64,000 nt of DNA. Source: Palsa-883 sp963826975 (GTDB lineage Bacteria > Pseudomonadota > Alphaproteobacteria > Acetobacterales > Acetobacteraceae). Within the stretch, counting starts at the first letter, position 1. The number at the start of each line of letters is the position of its first letter. Where the stretch lies: positions 1 to 64,000 of the forward strand of contig CAWGZJ010000012.1 of the NCBI GenBank assembly GCA_963826975.1. Direction: 5' to 3'. Below are positions 49,849-58,889 of this stretch, piece after piece. The notes beneath the pieces were generated by a model. That model was not told where the DNA came from, ran no database searches, and was given only the letters and a program-made list of their open reading frames with translations. The position numbers and the translations under genes were made by a program.

Positions 49849-51189
49849 ATGCCATTGACCAAGGCTCTCGGCCAATTCATTGCCGACCTGTCGCCGAACC
49901 GGCTGCCGGAGGAGGCGGTGCGGATTGCGCAGCTCGGCTTCATCGACTGCATCGGCACGATGATCGCCGGCCGCAATGAAGATTGCGTGAAGATCCTCAA
50001 GCAGGTGCTCAACCCCGGCGAAGGTCCGTCCACGCTGGTGTTCGGCAAGGACAAAAGCCCGGCGCCGGAAGCCGCTTGGATCAACGGCGTCGCGGCGCAC
50101 GCGCTGGACTATGATGACGTGGCGCTACGCGGGCATCCGTCCACCGTGCTGGTGCCGGCGATCCTGGCCGAGGCCGAGACGCTGGAATCGTCCGGTGCCG
50201 ATATGATCGTGGCCTATGTCGCCGGCTATGAGACCTGGGCGGAGCTGTTCCGCCGCGACAACGGACTGCTGCATAAGAAAGGCTGGCATCCGACAGGTCT
50301 GTATGGCGCGGTGGGTGCTGCCGCGGCGTGCGCGTCGTTGCGCCGGCTGGATGCGGACAAGGCGGCGCAGGCGATCGCGCTGGGTGCCTCGCAAAGCGCC
50401 GGACTGATGGCGAATTTTGGGACGATGACGAAGCCGTTCCATGCGGGTCGTGCGGCGCACGCCGGCATCATGGGGGCGCGGTTGGCCGAGGCCGGGTTCA
50501 CCGCCAGCACCGATGCGCTGGAGCATCCGCAGGGCTTCCTCAATGCCATTTCGGCGGAGGGAAATCCGGATCGCACCAGCGAGCCGAGGCTGGGGGAGGA
50601 CTGGGCAATCCTGACGCAGGGTCTGGGGATCAAGAAATATCCCACCTGTTACTGCACGCATCGCGCCATCGACTGCATGCTGGATCTGGTGGCGGCGAAC
50701 CCGGTGAAGCCGAATGAGGTCGAGAAAATCACCGTCAAGATCAGCGATTATTTCGCCACCGTGCTGCGCAACCATGCACCGCAAACCGGCCTCGCCGCGA
50801 AGTTCAGCCTGGAGTTCGCGATGGCGAGCGGCGTGGTGGCCAAACGCGTCGGGCTGCGCGAGCTGACCGATGGGTTCGTGCAGCGCGAGGACATCCAGAA
50901 GCTGATGCAGCGCGTCGAGATCGTTACCACGACGGAGTATGACGTGGAACTGCCCGGTGCCGCGCCGGCGGACAGCGTCCGGGTCGAGTTGGCCTCCGGT
51001 CGGGTGATCGAAGGCGCGCCGGTCAGGCGCGCCACCGGTCATGCCACACGGCCGCTGACCGAGGCGCAGATTTACGACAAGTTCGCTGATTGTTTGGATG
51101 CCGGTGGGTCGGACATTCCGGCGCAGACGCTGTTCGCGCGGCTGAAGTCGATCCAGTCGATGTCCGCGCGGGAGCTGACGATGGCGTAG
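49849..51189 (+). CDS. MmgE/PrpD-family protein
   Basis: A 446-residue protein of the 2-methylcitrate dehydratase superfamily, which also includes cis-aconitate decarboxylase. LGFIDCIGTMIAGRNEDCVK, NGVAAHALDYDDVALRGHPS, YAVGAAAACASLRRLD (with GLYGAVGA), GTMTKPFHAGRAAHAGIMGA and KKYPTCYCTHRAIDCMLDLV are conserved, including the active-site HALDYDD and KPFHAG segments. ATG 49849 follows AAAGGA. Likely co-transcribed with the enoyl-CoA hydratase-like gene; together with the divergent lyase they may degrade a branched or unsaturated diacid. Confidence 0.9.
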   Translation: MPLTKALGQFIADLSPNRLPEEAVRIAQLGFIDCIGTMIAGRNEDCVKILKQVLNPGEGPSTLVFGKDKSPAPEAAWINGVAAHALDYDDVALRGHPSTVLVPAILAEAETLESSGADMIVAYVAGYETWAELFRRDNGLLHKKGWHPTGLYGAVGAAAACASLRRLDADKAAQAIALGASQSAGLMANFGTMTKPFHAGRAAHAGIMGARLAEAGFTASTDALEHPQGFLNAISAEGNPDRTSEPRLGEDWAILTQGLGIKKYPTCYCTHRAIDCMLDLVAANPVKPNEVEKITVKISDYFATVLRNHAPQTGLAAKFSLEFAMASGVVAKRVGLRELTDGFVQREDIQKLMQRVEIVTTTEYDVELPGAAPADSVRVELASGRVIEGAPVRRATGHATRPLTEAQIYDKFADCLDAGGSDIPAQTLFARLKSIQSMSARELTMA

Positions 51190-51249
51190 TTGGCGTTGCG
51201 GCGGGCACTTGGGCGTTAAGTTGGGGCGGTGCGGCATCAATAGCATAAA

Positions 51250-51371
51250 CTTCTCCCCCTCCCCTTGCGGGAGGGGGCTGGGGGGAGGGGTCGGCGCGGT
51301 ATGAACATTCGGCATGACCCTGGCGCCAACCCCTCCCCCCGCCCCCCTCCCTCAAGGGGAGGGGGAGAATT
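51250..51371. terminator. paired C/G-run repeats (family D) between convergent genes
   Basis: CTTCTCCCCCTCCCCTTGCG plus GGAGGGGGCTGGGGGGAGGGG (51250-51292) is inverted at 51329-51371, followed by GAATTTTTCTC. The pair can form one long stem or two hairpins. It lies between the MmgE/PrpD stop (51189) and the RNA ligase stop (51414), fitting a bidirectional terminator. Confidence 0.7.
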
Positions 51372-51413
51372 TTTCTCGGCCATGACGGGAACAAAACCGC
51401 ACAGGGCGCCGAG

Positions 51414-52644
51414 TCACGCATCCAAGTCCGGGATCTCAACCGCCCACCGAACGCCGCCACCAAACAATCGGCGAATTTGGTCAACCCGGGTCGATGATCC
51501 CAAATTCTTCGAGACCTGCTGGGCGACAAGCTCACGCGCCGATAGGCGCAACGCCTCGTCGTCTGAACCTGCCTTTGACCAGAGCGCGAACAGGAACGGA
51601 GCATCCTCCTTGTGCTTCTGTGCGAATTCCGTCGCAAATCGCTTGCGATCCCCGGCGCAGGCCGCGTGACCATCGCGGAACAAAGCAGCCAGAGCTACGG
51701 CGGAATGATCCATCCCCCGATTGACCGCCCCTGCAAACAACTCAAGCTTTTCCGCCAGATCTGCCGACACGAGTGCCAGGACGTCGTCGACACCATCAGC
51801 GAGCACGAGCGCCAGAACATCTTTCTCCTGGGCCAGGCCAGCCAGCGCCTTATGCATCCGGACGTATTCCGCCGTCTTGACCTTGTATCGTTCGCCGGTT
51901 TCGAAAACGATGACCTCACCCTCGATCCCGGTCGATCCGCTCAGCTCCTTCAGATAGGCCGCATGGTCGGCTACGGCCCCACCATTGCGCGCAATACAGG
52001 GAACGCCATGGTCCTTGCCGAAATCCTCGACCTCATTCTGGGGCCAGTAGCGGCCAGTGTAATTGTCTCGTATCGCTAACAGCACGAGCATTGCGTCCGG
52101 GTAATCGAGAATGATGCGCTGTGCCTGCGACGAACACCATTCAAACAGTGCTGTCACCCCGCGATGATGAGCATCACGGGCAACTTGCAGATAGTTATCC
52201 CGACCCTCGACGAAGGCTTCGACAGGCTGGCTCACGCGGGTCACGCCCATCTTGCTGGCCCAACGAACGCGATCGGCACGGAGCATCGGCGTCATCAAGG
52301 AACCGTCGGCCTTGACCAGCCGCAGATGGGGACGGCTCCAATCAATCCGGTGGGGCTGCGTCTCGTCACGTTCACCGAGGTTGAAGAACTTGTGGAATTT
52401 GCGCGCGATCACCTTGCCGGAGGTCGAGTTCGAACGTGATGCCGCGACATTCCCGGACGATCTGGCGACGGCGGCGCTCGGCGGCGTCGATCCCCGCTTC
52501 GTTGGGATCGAGGAAGGTATCGGCCATCGCATAGCGGTACAGCACGGAAACGAAACCGAGGTCCGCATTGCGATGGACCATGAATTCCTCGCGGCCATCG
52601 ATTGCCGCCAGGACCTCGTCGAGATGTTCGATGACGGGAAACAT
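51414..52644 (-). pseudogene. T4 Rnl1-type RNA ligase family protein, one-base frameshift
   Basis: From ATG 52644 the frame reads MFPVIEHLDEVLAAIDGREE, FMVHRNADLGFVSVLYRYAM and IVRECRGITFELD. It then needs a one-base shift near 52418 to continue GKVIARKFHKFFNLGERDET and the nucleotidyltransferase motif LRLVKADGSLMTPM, where K in KADGS would be adenylylated. Later blocks DNYTGRYW and EGEVIVFETGERYKVKTAEY agree with the ligase core. The rebuilt protein is about 409 residues, near the size of phage T4 Rnl1 (374). Such ligases repair broken tRNA anticodon loops. If the shift is real, translation ends soon after the first 75 residues. Confidence 0.7.
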
Positions 52645-52655
52645 GGCCGATAATC

Positions 52656-53060
52656 CTATGAAGATGCCCGCGCGGCGCCGCTGGCGATCAGCGCGTCGAT
52701 CTCCGCGGCGTTGTAGCCCGCCTCGCCCAGCACGGCGCGGGTGTCGTATCCGATCGGGCGCGCGGGATGCCCCGGGTCCGCCGGCACGCCGTCCCGCGGG
52801 ATGGTCGGGCGTATGGTTCGCGCGGCGGGCTGCTTCAGGTCCAGGCAGATCGCCCGTTTGTTGCGGTTGAACGCCAAGTATTTGCCGGAGTGTTGCCCGC
52901 TCGGCGATGGGCCGCCCAGGGTGCGCAGCACGTCGCCCTCCGGCGCCTCCAGCTTGATGACCTCGGCGCCATGGTCGGCCAGGCGCAACGTGCACGACGG
53001 GCCAACGACAACGCTGGTCAGATCAAGAATACGAATCCCCGCCAAAGCCTGCTGCACCAC
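52656..53060 (-). pseudogene. CaiB/BaiF-family CoA-transferase with an internal in-frame deletion
   Basis: The 134-residue frame starts as a normal family III CoA-transferase: ALAGIRILDLTSVVVGPSCT, LADHGAEVIKLEAPEGDVLR, LAFNRNKRAICLDLKQP. It then jumps directly to the C-terminal end TIPRDGVPADPGHPARPIGY and LGEAGYNAAEIDALIASGAA. Full-length members have about 390-400 residues and the catalytic Asp in the missing middle, so around 260 residues have been lost without breaking the frame. It cannot transfer CoA. It lies 11 bases before the RNA ligase start, on the same strand. Confidence 0.8.
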
Positions 53061-53102
53061 GCGACGTTGCCCTTCTCGCCATACACGGCATCACAGCGGC
53101 TT

Positions 53103-53192
53103 GCTTGGCGGACGGGTCGGGGTCAACCCCCATCGCCTCGGAGAGGTCGCGCGTCTTCGCGCGAAGGGTTGAGGCCGACCCGCCCGCCAAGC
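53103..53192. repeat. 27-bp-arm inverted repeat
   Basis: GCTTGGCGGACGGGTCGGGG plus TCAACCC pairs with GGGTTGAGGCCGACCCGCCC plus GCCAAGC; a GCGCGTCTTCGCGC hairpin sits in the loop. It lies upstream of the CoA-transferase remnant. Bases 53193-53464 up to the first ompA gene show no further feature apart from AGGAGAGA before its ATG. Confidence 0.75.
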
Positions 53193-53464
53193 ACACTCGG
53201 AGCGCCGTGCGGCAACGCCCACCCAACGGGCACCACGGCGCCAGCCATAGCCGCGATCGAGCCGATAGTGTTACTTTTCTAAGGCAGTCGCCAGTTTCCA
53301 TCGCAGCCAGGCAACAGTGACATAGAAAGCGCCGCTGTCACACTTGTCACCGGCTCAACGCTGGCGTACAGTTCGCTACTGTCATGAAGCGGCATCGGTG
53401 CGAGCATCGATGCCGCCAATTTTTTGCCATGCGATCGGCTCGTCAGAATGAGGAGAGAACGACT

Positions 53465-54536
53465 ATGCAACGTCGAAGCGCGCTTCTGGCGGCCATCGCG
53501 GTAGCCCTTCCGCTGGCAGCGCAGGCGCAGCCGGTCACCGGCCTCTATATCGGTGCCGGAGCCGGATACAATCTGCCGGAAAATCCTTCGGTGACCGGCG
53601 GCGGCCACATCCTGCCGGGCGGCGGATTTGCCGGACTTGGCAGCGTGGGCTACGGCCTGGGCAACGGCTTCCGCTTCGAATTGGAGGGGAATTATCGCGA
53701 GGCCCCACTGCCGGCAGAGTCGAATGCGACGCTGTCCAGCAACAGCGGGAACCTCCACACCTATGGTGCCATGGCCAACGTGTTCTTCGACATGGATGTC
53801 CACTTGCCCTGGCTCTATCCGTATATCGGCGGTGGCATCGGCTACGCCTGGTCCAAATTTTCCCGCCAGCGTGCCTTTACCGCCGCCGAGTTTCCCCGTC
53901 TCAGCCAGAACCTCGACCAGACGCAGGGTGGTTTCGCGTTCCAGGCAATCGCGGGCTTGTCCTTCCCGATCCCCAATGTTCCTGGCTTGTCGGTGACGAC
54001 CGAATACCGCTTCTTCGCGATTCCCGGCAGCGAGACCTTTACGGCGACCAACACCGTTTCTGGTGCTCCCTCTCCGGTCCCGGTGTCCTTCAAAGTGGGA
54101 CATCAGTACCGATCACAGCTTTTTGCTCGGTGTCCGGTACTATTTCGGCGTCGGCGCGCCGACCCCGCCGGCTCCGGCGCCGATGGCCGCCCCGGCGCCC
54201 GCCCCGGCACGCAGCTACCTGGTGTTCTTCGATTGGGACAAGGCGACCCTGACGCCGCGCGCCCAGCAGATCATCGCGGAAGCGGCGGCCAACTCGACCA
54301 AGGTCACGTACACTCAGATCCAGGTAAACGGCTACACCGATACCTCGGGAACGCCGCAATACAACCAGGGCCTGTCGATCCGACGCGCGCAAGCGGTCGC
54401 CGCGGAACTGGTCAAGGACGGCGTACCGAAGGGCGCGATTGCAATCCAGGGGTTTGGCGAGACGCATCTGCTCGTCCCGACCGGACCGGGCGTCCGCGAG
54501 CCGCAGAACCGGCGCGTGGAGATCGTCATCCGCTGA
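53465..54536 (+). pseudogene. OmpA-family outer-membrane protein, paralogue 1, frameshifted
   Basis: A signal peptide (SALLAAIAVALPLAAQAQ) is followed by an eight-stranded barrel domain (GLYIGAGAGYNLPENPSVTG, AFQAIAGLSFPIPNVPGLSV). A Pro/Ala hinge and a peptidoglycan-binding OmpA domain follow (RSYLVFFDWDKATLTPRAQQ, NGYTDTSGTPQYNQGLSIRR, REPQNRRVEIVIR). The two halves are in different frames; one base is missing or extra near 54097-54108, at the last barrel strand. With it corrected the protein is about 357 residues, like the two paralogues downstream. AGGAGAGA precedes ATG 53465. Either a pseudogene or a sequencing error. Confidence 0.8.
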
Positions 54537-54635
54537 TCGGTCGTGACCTGGCTGAGGTGGCCATCTGGGTGCCGCCAGCCTGCGGGCCACCCGGACCGGC
54601 GCTCGTGCTGCAGAAGGTTACGGCAGAAGAAAGTC

Positions 54636-54799
54636 AGAATAACACGGAGCACACGGAGAAAGCTAAAGCCACGGAGTGCACGGAGAAGGGTTTTATGCGC
54701 TTCGCGCGGAGCTGCCCGATCGCTTTGCGCGAAGCGCCATAAGTTTCTTCTCCGTGCACTCCGTGGCGTTAGCTTTCTCCGTGTGCTCCGTGTTATTCT
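54636..54799. repeat. giant hairpin, 53-bp arms
   Basis: AGAATAACACGGAGCACACG continuing to GAGAAG (54636-54688) is the near-perfect inverse of CTTCTCCGTGCACTCCGTGG continuing to TTATTCT (54747-54799). The interior CGCTTCGCGCGGAGC and GCTTTGCGCGAAGCG also pair. It belongs with the ACACGGAG-type repeat at 12290-12376. No open frame with coding character lies in it. Confidence 0.85.
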
Positions 54800-54918
54800 G
54801 GCTTTTGTCTTTCTGACTTTTCGATGCACCAAGTCACCGCCGATGCCCGGATTAGCAAAGTGGTAACCCACCGCCCCGATCCTGCCGTACGGTGATTGCG
54901 ACCGGCAGGATCACAACA

Positions 54919-55383
54919 ATGGATGGGGACCAGAAACCGGGTCTTGCCCACGGCGAGGATCTGACCAACCGCATCATCGGCGCGGCAATGCAGGTGCATC
55001 GCCACCTCGGCCCCGGGTTGCTGGAATTGATCTACGAGGCGTGCCTCTGCCACGAGCTCGAAAAAGCAGCCATCCCGTTCCAACGCCAGGCACCGCTTCC
55101 GGTCATCTACGATGACGTCCGCCTGGACTGCGCCTATGTCGCCGATGTCATCGTCGCCGAGCAGGTCATCCTGGAGATCAAATCGGTCAAGCGTATCTTG
55201 CCGCTGCACCAGTCCCAGCTTCTGACGTATCTACGCCTCACCGCATGCCGGATTGGCCTGCTGCTGAATTTCAACACCGTCGGTACTGAAAAACGGCATC
55301 AAACGCTGCGTCCTATAGCTGGCCCGCATCTCTCACACTCTCGCGGGTGCTGGAGTGCCACCGCCGGGACCCTCCCCCATTGA
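54919..55383 (+). CDS. GxxExxY-family protein with repeat-derived C terminus
   Basis: A 154-residue protein of the GxxExxY family: EDLTNRIIGAAMQVHRHLGP, the signature GLLELIYEACL, FQRQAPLPVIYDDVRLDCAY and LEIKSVKRILPLHQSQLLTY, a nuclease-like PD-(D/E)xK pattern with D in RLDCAYVADVIV and ExK in LEIKSV. Normal members end soon after LLLNFNT with a short tail; here the tail reads GPHLSHSRGCWSATAG because a family-B repeat (55319-55356) forms its 3' end. ATG 54919 is preferred; a start at 54892 adds nine residues. The biological role of the family is not known. Confidence 0.75.
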   Translation: MDGDQKPGLAHGEDLTNRIIGAAMQVHRHLGPGLLELIYEACLCHELEKAAIPFQRQAPLPVIYDDVRLDCAYVADVIVAEQVILEIKSVKRILPLHQSQLLTYLRLTACRIGLLLNFNTVGTEKRHQTLRPIAGPHLSHSRGCWSATAGTLPH

Positions 55384-55471
55384 CCCACCCCGCCTGTCGC
55401 GCACATTGAAGCCCACCGTGCAGCGAGAGTCCGACCGTCGGCACGAGGACGCCAGCCCAAGGACGCCAGCC

Positions 55472-57289
55472 ATGACCGCGATCGAGCCGATCCCCTACGC
55501 CGACGCCAAGCTGCGCCGCATCCTGTCCACGGTGCGCACCATTGCCCTCGTCGGCGCCTCGATGAACTGGAACCGCCCCAGCTACTTCGTAATGAAATAC
55601 CTGCAGGGCAAAGGCTATCGCGTCATCCCGGTGAACCCCGGCCAGGCCGGCAAGGACCTGCTGGGCGAACGCGTCTACGCATCCCTTCGCGACATCCCCC
55701 GCGACACCATTGGGCCCATCGACATGGTCGACGTGTTCCGCGCCTCCGACCAGGTCGGCCCGATCGTCGACGACGCCATCGCCATCGGCGCCAAGGTGGT
55801 TTGGATGCAGCTCGGCATCCGCAACGACGAAGCCGGCGCAAAAGCCGAGGTCGCCGGCCTGGAAGTGGTCATGAACCGCTGCCCGAAGATCGAATTCGGC
55901 CGCCTCGGCGGCGAACTGTCCTGGAGCGGCGTCAACTCCGGCATCATCCGCAACCGCGCGGCCGAAGCGCCGACCGATCGGGCGAAGAAGCCCCGCTCGT
56001 TGCCCGGCCCCAACCTGACCTACGGGTTCGAGACCCGCGCCATCCACGCCGGCGCCTCGCCCGACCCCACCACGGGCGCGCGCATCACGCCGATCTTCCA
56101 GACCGCCGCCTATGTGTTCGACGACGTTGACCACGCCGCCTCGCTCTTCAACCTGCACAATTTCGGCTACATCTACGCGCGCCTGACCAACCCAACCGTT
56201 TCGGTGCTGGAGGAGCGGGTGGCCAGCCTGGAAGGCGGCCGGGCCGCGGTCGCCGCCGCCTCCGGCCATGCCGCGCAGTTCCTGATTTTCGCAACCATGC
56301 TGGAACCGGGCGACGAGTTCCTCGCCTCGCGCAATCTATATGGCGGGTCGCTGACCCAGTTCGGCCTGAGCTTCAAGAAGCTGGGCTGGACCTGCCATTT
56401 CGTCGACCCGCGCGATCCGGAGAATTTCCGCAAAGCGCTGACCCCGCGCTGCAAGGCGATCTTCATCGAACTCCTGGCCAACCCAGGCGGCGTGGTGGTC
56501 GACCTGGAAGCGGTGGCCAAAATCGCGCACGACGCCGGACTGCCGCTGATCGTCGACAACACGCTGGCGACGCCGTACCTGTGCCGTCCGTTCGAGTGGG
56601 GCGCCGACCTGATCTGCCACTCGACGACGAAGTTCCTCGACGGCCATGGCAACTCGCTCGGCGGCATCGTGGTGGAAAGCGGCCGGTTCGACTGGGCGCA
56701 GGGCGGAAAATTCCCATCGCTGACCGAGCCGGAACCGGCGTATCACGGGCTGCGCTTCTACGAGAATTTTGGCGACTTCGCGTTCACCACCAAGGCCAGG
56801 GCGGTGGCGCTGCGCGATTACGGCCCGACCATGGCGCCGATGAACGCCTTCCTGACCATCACCGGGATCGAGACGCTGCACCTGCGCATGGAACGCCACG
56901 TGGCGAACGCGCAGAAAGTAGCAGAATTCCTGGAGGCCGATCCGCGCGTCGCCTGGGTGTCCTACGCCGGGCTGAAGTCCAGCCCGTATCGCGAGCTTGC
57001 GCGCAAATACCTGCCCAAGGGGGCCGGCTCGGTGTTCACCTTCGGCGTGAAGGGCGGCTACGACGCCGGGACCAGGCTGGTGGAGAGCGTGGGTCTGTTC
57101 TCGCACCTGGCGAATATCGGCGACACGCGCAGCCTGGTACTGCATCCGGCGTCGACCACGCATCGCCAGCTCAGCGACGAGCAGCGGGTGGCGGCGGGCG
57201 CCGGGCCGGACGTGATCCGCCTGTCGATCGGGCTGGAAACCGCGGAGGATCTGATCCGCGACCTGGACCAGGCGTTGGCGGCGGCCTAA
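55472..57289 (+). CDS. CoA-binding domain fused to O-acetylhomoserine sulfhydrylase
   Basis: A 605-residue fusion. Residues 1-about 145 are a CoA-binding Rossmann domain (TIALVGASMNWNRPSYFVMK, YRVIPVNPGQAGKDLLGERV, KVVWMQLGIRNDEAGAKAEV). After a Pro/Lys linker (about 155-175), residues about 178-605 form a PLP-dependent Cys/Met-metabolism enzyme: FETRAIHAGASPDPTTGARI, YARLTNPTVSVLEERVASLE, LIVDNTLATPYLCRPFEWGA, the Schiff-base Lys at about K387 in HSTTKFLDGHGN, and SLVLHPASTTHRQLSDEQR. The second part matches O-acetylhomoserine sulfhydrylase (homocysteine synthesis, MetY) in length. The two proteins are often separate neighbours, so a stop lost between them is a simple origin. ATG 55472. Confidence 0.85.
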   Translation: MTAIEPIPYADAKLRRILSTVRTIALVGASMNWNRPSYFVMKYLQGKGYRVIPVNPGQAGKDLLGERVYASLRDIPRDTIGPIDMVDVFRASDQVGPIVDDAIAIGAKVVWMQLGIRNDEAGAKAEVAGLEVVMNRCPKIEFGRLGGELSWSGVNSGIIRNRAAEAPTDRAKKPRSLPGPNLTYGFETRAIHAGASPDPTTGARITPIFQTAAYVFDDVDHAASLFNLHNFGYIYARLTNPTVSVLEERVASLEGGRAAVAAASGHAAQFLIFATMLEPGDEFLASRNLYGGSLTQFGLSFKKLGWTCHFVDPRDPENFRKALTPRCKAIFIELLANPGGVVVDLEAVAKIAHDAGLPLIVDNTLATPYLCRPFEWGADLICHSTTKFLDGHGNSLGGIVVESGRFDWAQGGKFPSLTEPEPAYHGLRFYENFGDFAFTTKARAVALRDYGPTMAPMNAFLTITGIETLHLRMERHVANAQKVAEFLEADPRVAWVSYAGLKSSPYRELARKYLPKGAGSVFTFGVKGGYDAGTRLVESVGLFSHLANIGDTRSLVLHPASTTHRQLSDEQRVAAGAGPDVIRLSIGLETAEDLIRDLDQALAAA

Positions 57290-57609
57290 CCGGGGGGCGG
57301 CCGGGGGTTCGACTGGCAGCGTTCCGCCCCGGCAGGTGGTCTGGCAACGCCCGCGTTCCCGCGGGTTCAGAGCCCGGCCGCGGAATTCCGGCTGGAATCG
57401 CAGACATGTAACGCCGCTGTGACCAAGCTGCCGACCCCTGTGGCAGATGTGCAACGCTGAGGCGAAACTGTTGCAACCCCACTCGTTTTGGGCCAAGCCC
57501 GGGATTACACTGGCGTCGGGTTAGGTTACATGAGGCGTCCGCCCGAACGCCGGTTGCCAGGGCTAGAGCGCCGCCTTAAACGGCGCGTCACGATGAGGAG
57601 AAAATCAAC
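57290..57609. other. intergenic region upstream of the second ompA gene
   Basis: A CCCGCGTTCCCGCGGG hairpin lies at about 57351-57366. Direct GCAACGCTGAGGCG/GTTGCAACCCC elements occur near 57450-57480. GATGAGGAG (57591-57599) is the ribosome-binding site for ATG 57610. No gene is seen. The region presumably holds the ompA promoter, but no hexamers stand out. Confidence 0.4.
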
Positions 57610-58695
57610 ATGCAGCTTCGGAGTGCGCTTCTAGCGGCGACGGTTATGGCCCTGCCACTGGCCGCACAGGCGCAACCGGTCACCGGCCTGTACGTCGGCG
57701 CCGGGGTCGGTGTGAACTTCCTGCAACAGGAATCAGTGAGCGGGACCGTCGGCGGGGTTACCGGCGCCAGCGGCCAGCTGAAGTCCCATATCGGACCGGC
57801 CGGCGTGCTCAGCGTCGGTTGGGGCTTCGGCAACGGCTTGCGCGCCGAGGTCGAAGGCAACTGGATGGAAAACAAGTTCTATAGCGCCTCCGGCTTCAAT
57901 GCTGACGTTGGGTCGGCCGGCGGTTTTGAGCAGAAGTTTGGCGGCATGGTGAACGCTTTCTATGACTTCAACGGGCTCACTCCGTGGATCGTGCCGTTCG
58001 TCGGTGTTGGCGTCGGCTACGAGGCTGCTTATCTGACTGGCGGCCAAGTGTTCGGGCCTGCGGGCTCAACTACCATTAAAAGCGCCACCAAGGGTGGGTT
58101 CGCCTATCAGGCGATGCTCGGTGCGGCATTCCCGATCCCGGCCGCGCCCGGCCTCGCGTTTACCGCCGAATATCGTTTTATGGGTATCGCCGGTAACCGT
58201 AACTACTCGGCCACGTTCACCAGCGGCGACGTCAGCGCCGGGGGTGGCGTCAGGTTCACAAATGACTACAACCATGCAGTCCTGCTCGGCCTGCGCTACA
58301 ACTTCGGCGTTGCCCCGGCACCCGCTCCGGCGCCGGCACCGATGGCCGCCCCGGCACCCGCGCCGGCACGCAGCTACCTGGTGTTCTTCGATTGGGACAA
58401 GGCTACCCTGACCCCGCGTGCTCAGCAGATCATCGCGGAAGCGGCGGCCAACTCGACCAAGGTCCAGTACACGCAGATCCAGGTGAACGGTTACACCGAC
58501 ACCTCGGGGACGCCGCAGTACAACCAGGGTCTGTCGATCCGCCGTGCACAAGCGGTCGCCGCCGAACTGGTCAGGGACGGCGTGCCGAAGGGCTCGATCG
58601 CCATCCAGGGCTTCGGCGAAACCCATCTGTTGGTGCCAACCGGCCCCGGCGTGCGCGAGCCGCAGAACCGCCGTGTCGAGATCATCATCCGCTGA
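57610..58695 (+). CDS. OmpA-family outer-membrane protein, paralogue 2
   Basis: A 361-residue porin-like protein. Signal peptide SALLAATVMALPLAAQAQ; N-terminal barrel with GLYVGAGVGVNFLQQESVSG, LRAEVEGNWMENKFYSASGF and AVLLGLRYNFG; an AP-rich hinge (PAPAPAPAPMAAPAPAPA); and a C-terminal peptidoglycan-binding domain with NGYTDTSGTPQYNQGLSIRR and REPQNRRVEIIIR. It tethers the outer membrane to the cell wall. The hinge and OmpA domain are almost identical to those of paralogues 1 and 3, while the barrels differ, so gene conversion of the 3' half is likely. A strong terminator follows. Confidence 0.92.
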   Translation: MQLRSALLAATVMALPLAAQAQPVTGLYVGAGVGVNFLQQESVSGTVGGVTGASGQLKSHIGPAGVLSVGWGFGNGLRAEVEGNWMENKFYSASGFNADVGSAGGFEQKFGGMVNAFYDFNGLTPWIVPFVGVGVGYEAAYLTGGQVFGPAGSTTIKSATKGGFAYQAMLGAAFPIPAAPGLAFTAEYRFMGIAGNRNYSATFTSGDVSAGGGVRFTNDYNHAVLLGLRYNFGVAPAPAPAPAPMAAPAPAPARSYLVFFDWDKATLTPRAQQIIAEAAANSTKVQYTQIQVNGYTDTSGTPQYNQGLSIRRAQAVAAELVRDGVPKGSIAIQGFGETHLLVPTGPGVREPQNRRVEIIIR

Positions 58696-58721
58696 TCGGA
58701 TGCAGACCGGCTGTCGTGACA

Positions 58722-58752
58722 ATCGGGGTGCCGCGAGGCACCCCGATCTTTT
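58722..58752 (+). terminator. rho-independent terminator after ompA paralogue 2
   Basis: ATCGGGGTGCC, GCGA loop, GGCACCCCGAT, then CTTTTT. Stem and T-run are textbook, 26 bases after the stop codon. Confidence 0.9.
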
Positions 58753-58889
58753 TGGTGACGCAAATCCTTTTGATGATAACGTCCGCTATCATATTGATAC
58801 TCATTGATACGCTTGGCCTCATTGACACCAAGCGGTCGCGCCGCTTTGTGATAGGATGCAAGTGAGCCAAGCGGGAAGGAACCCGATCG

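Noticed and set aside
55384..55471. A SAM-responsive riboswitch before the MetY fusion.
   Set aside because: The leader is under 90 bases, contains repeat-B sequence at its edge, and shows no recognisable aptamer.
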